From NCBI GenBank assembly GCA_012520835.1, contig JAAYNN010000060.1, positions 1 to 17,583 on the forward strand: DNA of 17,583 bases, given 5' to 3'. Numbering within the stretch: the first letter of the stretch is position 1; each line of letters begins with the position of its first letter. Positions 14,356 through 17,583 of the stretch are shown here, in pieces. A model generated the notes under the pieces. That model saw only the letters and a program-made list of their open reading frames with translations. It made no database searches and had not been told where the DNA came from. The stretch comes from Dehalococcoidales bacterium. Lineage in GTDB: Bacteria; Chloroflexota; Dehalococcoidia; Dehalococcoidales; UBA5627. Position numbers and translations under genes: made by a program.

Positions 14356-14985
14356 CTATTTTATCCCCTTGTAAAAATTTTCCAACTCCGTCCTGGAGAT
14401 AGCGCCTTCTCTAAGTATTACCGGAATTTCGCCGGTAACATCGACTATGGTGGATACAATCCCGATCGGGCATTTCCCGTCATCAATTACAAGGTCAACT
14501 TTACCTCCAATTTGCATAAACACATCAGAGGCAGTTATATTGCTGGGTTTTCCGCTGGTATTGGCGCTTGTACCTGCGACCGGCGCTCCAACCCCTTTGA
14601 TAATATCAGCAGTCAATTTATGGATGGGTATACGGACGGCTACCGTATTCTTGCCGTTGGAAATGATGTCGCTCACAGATTTGCTTTTAGGCATAATCAA
14701 TGTTATGGCTCCAGGCATATATTTATCTATAAACGGAAAGGCTATATCCGGAATAAATTCGACCACTTCCTTAATCTGTTCTCTATCTGAACACATTACG
14801 GGCAGCGCTAAACTGCGCGGCCTTTGTTTTATTTCATATATACGTTCAAGAGCGGGAATATTGTTGTATATGGCACTCAGACAATAAACCGTATCCGTTG
14901 GAAAAGCAATTACCCCGCCGTTTTTTAGAATTGCTATCCCTCTGGCAATTTGAGCGTTAATATTAGTAGGATTTTGAAAAGACAT
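14356..14985 (-). CDS. L-threonylcarbamoyladenylate synthase (Sua5/TsaC/YwlC family)
   Basis: This 209-aa YrdC-domain protein makes threonylcarbamoyl-AMP from threonine, bicarbonate and ATP for the t6A37 modification of ANN-decoding tRNAs. It shows GGVIAFPTDTVY (23-34), KQRPRS (53-58) and the conserved SANTSGKPSN. The C-terminal Sua5 domain is absent, so it is the short TsaC/YwlC type. The usual TDTVYGL reads TDTVYCL (Gly to Cys at 35), and the usual KxR(P/S) motif is kept. The ATG at 14985 has AGGA about 10 nt upstream. It is the first gene of the pair with rpiB, a neighbour relationship also familiar from other bacteria. It is divergent from guaA and has its own extended -10 promoter. Confidence 0.88.
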   Translation of the reverse strand: MSFQNPTNINAQIARGIAILKNGGVIAFPTDTVYCLSAIYNNIPALERIYEIKQRPRSLALPVMCSDREQIKEVVEFIPDIAFPFIDKYMPGAITLIMPKSKSVSDIISNGKNTVAVRIPIHKLTADIIKGVGAPVAGTSANTSGKPSNITASDVFMQIGGKVDLVIDDGKCPIGIVSTIVDVTGEIPVILREGAISRTELENFYKGIK

Positions 14986-15015
14986 CGGTTAAAATCCTGA
15001 ATTTAACTTGACGAT

Positions 15016-15024
15016 ATTATAGCA
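15016..15024 (-). promoter_or_regulatory. extended -10 promoter of the Sua5-type gene and rpiB
   Basis: Minus-strand TGCTATAAT (15024-15016) is a perfect extended -10 (TGn plus TATAAT). The -35 position (around TAGCAC) is weak, as is common for extended -10 promoters. It lies about 31 bp before the ATG at 14985. Confidence 0.5.
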
Positions 15025-15032
15025 TAATGCTA
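15020..15032. promoter_or_regulatory. 13-bp perfect palindrome in the divergent promoter region
   Basis: TAGCAT-A-ATGCTA is an exact inverted repeat with a single central base. It overlaps the minus-strand extended -10 and the spacer and -10 region of the guaA promoter, a position suited to an operator controlling both directions. No regulator is identified. Confidence 0.4.
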
Positions 15033-15051
15033 ATCTGTGTGCTATAGAATT

Positions 15052-16737
15052 ATGAATAACAAAGAATTTAATCAATCAGCAGACAAAAGTTTCAGGGTAA
15101 CCACCAGCGGAGACATGGAAGTCTCCACCTATCTAGAAATCGCCAAGGAAATCGGCGGAGAAAAACCGGTTGCTACCGGTGAAGCCGTATCCGGCGTTGA
15201 AACAGAGGCCGTTGTAGTCATAGACTTCGGTTCACAGTACAGTTTACTGATAGCACGCCAAATCAGGGAATTGCATGTCTATTGCGAACTGGTATCTCAT
15301 GAAACGCCCTGGGAAAAAATAGCACAATTAAACCCAAGGGGCATTGTACTTTCGGGAGGCCCTGCCAGTGTTTATGAACATGATTCTCCCAAAATTCCGG
15401 CCTATGTTTTTGAAAAAGAATTACCGGTGCTGGGAATTTGCTACGGTATGCAGGCGATGACATATCAACTGGGTGGCCTGGTTGAAAAAAGCTTAAAACG
15501 AGAATACGGGCACGCCGTTCTTCATATCAGTAATATGGATATCCCGTTGTTGGCAGGTTTGCCTGAAGCAATTACAGTCTGGATGAGCCATTCTGATAAA
15601 ATCGATAAAATGCCGCCCGGCTTCAAATCCCTTGCCTATACCGAGAATACGCCTGTTGCCGTAATGGGTAATAGTAAAAATATGTACGGAATCCAGTTCC
15701 ATCCCGAAGTAGTGCACACGCCACAGGGGAAGCAAATTCTGGAAAATTTTGTTTATAAAATATGCGGATGCCATGGAAACTGGACCATAGCTAACTTTAT
15801 AAACGACAGTATTGAAAAAATCAAACAACAGGTAGGCGACGGAAAAGTAATCAATGCCATATCCGGTGGAGTCGATTCATCGGTGGTAGCCACATTGATA
15901 CACAAGGCAATCGGGAAACAATTGACATGTATTTTCGTCAATAATGGACTGCTGCGACGTGAAGAAGCTGAAAGAACTCTTAATGTATTTCGTTTGAATC
16001 TCGGTATGAATGTTATCTATGTCGATGCCACCGAGCGTTTCCTTGAAAGACTTAAAGGAATAGTTGACCCGGAGCAGAAACGAAAATCAATCGGGGAAGA
16101 GTTCATTAAGGTCTTCGAAGAGGAGGCCAGTAAAATAGGAGAGGTGGGATTTTTAGGTCAGGGTACCTTGTACCCTGATGTAATCGAAAGCACTTCTTCC
16201 GCCAACAAGGCATCCGTTAAAATAAAAACACACCATAATGTCGGCGGATTGCCTTCTGATATGACATTCAAATTATTGGAACCTTTAAGATACCTTTTTA
16301 AGGATGAAGCGCGGCAGGTCGGTATTGAACTGGGATTACCCGAAGAAATGGTATGGCGTCAGCCTTTCCCGGGTCCCGGGTTGGCAATACGTATTATCGG
16401 AGAAGTAACGCCGGAAAAACTGGAGATTTTAAGGTCTGCCGATTGGATTGTCATGGATGAAATTAAGAAAGCCAAATTGTACCGGCAGCTTTGGCAGAGT
16501 TTTGCTATTCTTACCGATGTTAAAAGCGTCGGTGTTATGAGTGATTACCGCACCTATGGTTATTTGGTTGCTTTACGTGCCGTTACAAGCAATGATGCCA
16601 TGACGGCGGACTGGGCCAGGTTGCCATATGATTTGCTGGCGCGGATATCCAATCGCATCGTAAATGAGGTTGCTCTGGTAAACAGGGTTGTTTATGATAT
16701 AACTTCCAAGCCGCCTTCTACAATCGAATGGGAGTAA
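15052..16737 (+). CDS. guaA: GMP synthase (glutamine-hydrolysing)
   Basis: This enzyme aminates XMP to GMP using glutamine and ATP, the last step of de novo GMP synthesis. The N-terminal class I glutamine amidotransferase has the triad Cys130 (GICYGMQ), His217 and Glu219 (FHPE). The ATP-pyrophosphatase P-loop SGGVDSS is at 271-277. The C-terminal XMP-binding and dimerisation domain contains GFLGQGTLYPDVIES and ends NRVVYDITSKPPSTIEWE, the usual terminus. From the ATG at 15052 the protein is 561 aa, about 36 longer than E. coli GuaA, all in an N-terminal extension before VVVIDFGSQYS. No Shine-Dalgarno precedes this ATG. An in-frame GTG at 15037 and an in-frame ATG at 15115 (540 aa) are alternatives, and the latter lies in a hairpin loop. 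The body is certain; the start is not. Confidence 0.95.
   Translation: MNNKEFNQSADKSFRVTTSGDMEVSTYLEIAKEIGGEKPVATGEAVSGVETEAVVVIDFGSQYSLLIARQIRELHVYCELVSHETPWEKIAQLNPRGIVLSGGPASVYEHDSPKIPAYVFEKELPVLGICYGMQAMTYQLGGLVEKSLKREYGHAVLHISNMDIPLLAGLPEAITVWMSHSDKIDKMPPGFKSLAYTENTPVAVMGNSKNMYGIQFHPEVVHTPQGKQILENFVYKICGCHGNWTIANFINDSIEKIKQQVGDGKVINAISGGVDSSVVATLIHKAIGKQLTCIFVNNGLLRREEAERTLNVFRLNLGMNVIYVDATERFLERLKGIVDPEQKRKSIGEEFIKVFEEEASKIGEVGFLGQGTLYPDVIESTSSANKASVKIKTHHNVGGLPSDMTFKLLEPLRYLFKDEARQVGIELGLPEEMVWRQPFPGPGLAIRIIGEVTPEKLEILRSADWIVMDEIKKAKLYRQLWQSFAILTDVKSVGVMSDYRTYGYLVALRAVTSNDAMTADWARLPYDLLARISNRIVNEVALVNRVVYDITSKPPSTIEWE
15109..15126 (+). other. 6-bp hairpin enclosing an internal ATG of guaA
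   Basis: GGAGAC (15109-15114) and GTCTCC (15121-15126) are perfect complements around a 6-nt loop ATGGAA. The loop holds the in-frame ATG at 15115, and the left arm holds the only GGAG nearby. If 15115 is the true start, the hairpin could hinder initiation; otherwise it is coding sequence. Confidence 0.35.
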
Positions 16738-16762
16738 TCAATAAAAGGAAGGTAATATTGCT

Positions 16763-17308
16763 ATGAATTTAATTACTAAAGTCGTATTAATATTTGCTAC
16801 TATACTTATTATCGGCGGAGGATGTTTTACTCTGATATATTTTAAGGATGATATTTTTGGCGCCCGTTCGACCACAACTACCACAACAGAGGTCAGCATT
16901 ATTACCACAGGTATTTCGCCTGAAGAAGCAACTTATATTCAGACCATGAATACTTTCGATTCACAGGTTGTTGCCGCCATCAAAGCTATCAACGGTCTGC
17001 TAAGCAACCCGCAGATTAGCGACCAGGCGTGGGCAGACTCCATGTCTGTTGCTTCAGGCGAGATTGTGAGGCTGTATAATGAGGCTACTCAAATAGCCGG
17101 TCCGAACCAGACATTGGCCCAGTACCACAATTATTATGTCAATAATGTTACCAATAATTTATATATGTCTCTCCAGTTCATCACATCAGCAATCAATGAA
17201 GGCAATGTTGCCAGCTTGGCGCAGGCGAAAAACTATATAACAGCAGGAAATTTTGCCAGGACGCAGTATTTTAACCAACTGAGTAGTTATGTAGCTTCCT
17301 ATCATTAG
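16763..17308 (+). CDS. membrane-anchored Thr-rich hypothetical protein, 181 aa
   Basis: I do not recognise this family. Residues 5-27 form one hydrophobic segment ending near CFTLIYF, followed by charged residues and a Thr run (STTTTTTEVS, 36-45). A polar, Asn/Gln/Ala-rich domain of about 130 residues follows, probably helical and outside the membrane. Cys21 within GGGC is a poor lipobox match, so a signal anchor is more likely than a lipoprotein. The ATG at 16763 has AAGGAAGG about 10 nt upstream. It follows guaA by 25 nt in the same direction and is probably co-transcribed, although its composition suggests a surface role unrelated to GMP synthesis. Confidence 0.7.
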   Translation: MNLITKVVLIFATILIIGGGCFTLIYFKDDIFGARSTTTTTTEVSIITTGISPEEATYIQTMNTFDSQVVAAIKAINGLLSNPQISDQAWADSMSVASGEIVRLYNEATQIAGPNQTLAQYHNYYVNNVTNNLYMSLQFITSAINEGNVASLAQAKNYITAGNFARTQYFNQLSSYVASYH

Positions 17309-17323
17309 TATCGCCGGATCGAT

Positions 17324-17583
17324 ATGGTGAAAGACACAGAAAAAGATGAAATCCGGAACTGGTTATGCGAAGTAATGCCATTATACCGCCAGACAGAGAA
17401 CGTTACGGCCAATATCTATCAAGTTGACTCTGACGGATTGCCGCTTGACCTCGAAAGCCTGTCAGCCATTTTAGACATGCTGCCACAGGTGCTTGCAAAA
17501 GTTAAAAAAATGCCGAAACCCCATTATAATAAGCTCCAGCAGTTGCAGAAGGATTTCAGGTTGCTGCTGGATGCCTGTATAAA
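17324..17583 (+). CDS. hypothetical protein, 5' part only (cut by window end)
   Basis: An ATG at 17324 opens a frame that remains open to the end of the window (86 codons, no stop). The product begins MVKDTEKDEIRNWLCEVMP and contains mostly polar and Leu-rich helical sequence (LSAILDMLPQVLAKVKKM at 46-63). No domain is recognised. It starts 15 nt after the preceding stop. A GTG immediately after the ATG is an alternative start, and the Shine-Dalgarno is poor (GGAT). The short spacing and a frame open to the end support a real gene. Confidence 0.5.
   Translation, partial: MVKDTEKDEIRNWLCEVMPLYRQTENVTANIYQVDSDGLPLDLESLSAILDMLPQVLAKVKKMPKPHYNKLQQLQKDFRLLLDACI

Larger units (their letters stand above)
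15008..15036 (+). promoter_or_regulatory. candidate promoter of guaA
   Basis: TTGACG (15008-15013) and TAATCT (15031-15036) are spaced by 17 bp. Transcription would start near 15043, only about 9 nt before the ATG at 15052, or about 72 nt before the ATG at 15115. Confidence 0.35.

Noticed and set aside
1..17583. CRISPR arrays, tRNA or rRNA genes, insertion sequences, phage or defence genes
   Set aside because: No regularly spaced repeats, tRNA-like cloverleaf, transposase, integrase or known defence domain was recognised. The region reads as core metabolism.

Overview
The window is about 17.6 kb of a bacterial chromosome and is dominated by one long minus-strand cluster for branched-chain amino acid biosynthesis. 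In transcription order it reads ilvD, ilvB, ilvN, leuA, an MgtC-like membrane protein gene, leuC, a SAM-methyltransferase gene, leuD, leuB and cimA (13749 down to 2455). The combination of CimA, a short (about 417 aa) LeuC, a small LeuD and this gene order resembles Dehalococcoidia (Chloroflexota). That placement is inference from remembered gene order and protein type, not from a search. No rRNA, tRNA, CRISPR array, transposase or integrase gene was seen.

Layout. Bases 1-87 probably hold the last codons of a plus-strand gene. Two unrecognised minus-strand genes follow (88-792 and 813-1403). Divergent from them is a plus-strand cysM-type gene (1547-2452), which meets cimA tail to tail with only 2 bp between the stop codons. 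The ilv-leu-cimA cluster fills 2455-13749. Upstream of it, on the same strand, are rpiB and a Sua5/TsaC-type gene (13896-14985). From 15052 rightwards the plus strand carries guaA, a Thr-rich membrane-anchored protein of unknown function, and a partial unrecognised gene cut by the window end. No gene-free stretch exceeds 300 bases.

How the genes work together. IlvBN (acetohydroxyacid synthase) and IlvD (dihydroxyacid dehydratase) are the first and third common steps to valine and isoleucine. LeuA, LeuCD and LeuB convert 2-oxoisovalerate to the leucine precursor. CimA condenses pyruvate with acetyl-CoA to citramalate, which LeuCD and LeuB can carry on to 2-oxobutyrate, so isoleucine can be made without threonine deaminase. 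The second common step, ketol-acid reductoisomerase (ilvC), is absent. The gap between ilvN and leuA, where it often lies, is only 207 bp. The transaminase (ilvE) is also not here.

Regulation. The two longest non-coding gaps of the cluster each contain a hairpin close to the next gene with no visible promoter after it. Before ilvD, a TTGACA promoter is followed by a hairpin with a run of seven U, 28 bp from the start codon. Before leuA, a 9-bp GC-rich hairpin lies inside a short Leu-rich reading frame, with three consecutive Leu codons in its loop. Both are candidate attenuators. Neither small reading frame has a convincing ribosome binding site, and the leuA hairpin could instead be a dispersed palindromic repeat.
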